6,609 bases of DNA from an uncultured Helcococcus sp. (GTDB taxonomy: Bacteria > Bacillota > Clostridia > Tissierellales > Peptoniphilaceae). The notes under the pieces were generated by a model that saw nothing but the letters and a program-made list of their open reading frames with translations, had not been told where the DNA came from and made no database searches. Positions 6,324-6,609 of the stretch are shown here, piece after piece (the first letter of the stretch is position 1; every line of letters starts with the position of its first letter). The DNA lies in assembly GCF_946998255.1 (NCBI RefSeq), contig NZ_CAMPYN010000056.1:1-6609 (forward strand). Reading direction: 5' to 3'. The translations under genes and the position numbers were made by a program.

Positions 6324-6609
6324 CTAGTCAGAAAAATGTGTATGTTTTGTTACCCATTGTAGCATCTTGATATGTAGCCAAAAACCGTAGATACCTAATG
6401 TAATCACAGTTAAAAGCCACCATTTGATATAGTTTCCAAATAAACCTGTTGCAGTACCGTCAAAACGTAGACGTCTTCCGTCTATATAGGTATTGTTTAT
6501 TTCCCATCTTTTGATTATAACAACAGCCCAAGGATACATGATTCCTAGGGTAAAAATAGTTATTATAGTACCAACTATTTTTCTACCTAGATAGTCAATT
6601 AATCCACCT
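6324..6609 (-). CDS. DUF898-like small membrane protein (C-terminal part, cut by the window edge)
   Basis: Ninety-four residues are visible; the frame is open to the right edge, so the true start is outside. A methionine codon at 6539 is in frame, but the sequence before it (GRKIVGTIITIFTLGI) continues the same hydrophobic segment, so that Met is internal. The protein has two membrane-like segments separated by a polar loop with YIDGRRLRFDGTATGLFG, followed by IKWWLLTVITLGIYGFW and a basic, aromatic tail WVTKHTHF. This pattern is what I recall of the DUF898 (YjgN-like) family; function is unknown. The two hydrophobic units resemble each other (T-LGI---W-------W----T), suggesting an internal duplication. 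The gene is separated from efp by a terminator and a promoter and is probably unrelated to the operon. The family call is from memory of the motif. Confidence 0.7.
   Translation of the reverse strand, partial: GGLIDYLGRKIVGTIITIFTLGIMYPWAVVIIKRWEINNTYIDGRRLRFDGTATGLFGNYIKWWLLTVITLGIYGFWLHIKMLQWVTKHTHFSD

Noticed and set aside
1..6609. Hidden accessory system (defence island, toxin-antitoxin, CRISPR, transposon)
   Set aside because: Every gene matches a common housekeeping family, intergenic space is minimal, and I see no long direct or terminal repeats and no composition break.

Overview
The window is a compact, AT-rich stretch of a low-GC Gram-positive (Firmicutes) chromosome. The sequence supports this through strong AGGAGG-type ribosome binding sites, a sigma-A-like promoter, and the efp-nusB-xseA-xseB-argR-recN gene order that is known from Bacillus and Clostridia. 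My best guess is a non-spore-forming anaerobic coccus of the Tissierellia (Anaerococcus, Peptoniphilus or Finegoldia type). That guess rests on overall protein character and gene order, not on a database match.

All genes lie on the minus strand, so transcription runs from high to low coordinates. At the right edge is the C-terminal part of a small DUF898-like membrane protein (6324-6609), closed by a clear intrinsic terminator (6293-6317). Bases 6167-6292 are AT-rich and show nothing I can name. A strong promoter (6138-6166), with nested palindromes over its -10 box, then starts a long operon: efp, nusB, xseA, xseB, argR, recN, a nudF-like Nudix hydrolase, an M50 site-2-type protease, and scpA, which runs off the left edge. 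Gaps between these nine genes run from 8-base overlaps to at most 26 bases. I see no terminator or strong internal promoter inside the operon.

Functionally the operon is housekeeping. EF-P rescues ribosomes stalled on polyproline. NusB supports rRNA antitermination. XseA and XseB form exonuclease VII, and RecN is the SMC-like break-repair protein. ArgR senses arginine, the Nudix enzyme probably removes ADP-ribose, the M50 protein is an intramembrane metalloprotease, and ScpA is the kleisin of the SMC condensin. There is no RNA gene, CRISPR array, mobile element or phage gene in the window, and I found no new defence or other accessory system.

Points for a second look are the condensed gene order (no isoprenoid or sporulation genes where Bacillus has them), a His in place of the first Asp of the ArgR arginine-binding motif, a divergent active-site loop in XseA, the palindromes over the efp promoter, a candidate ARG box before argR, and an internal repeat in the DUF898-like protein.
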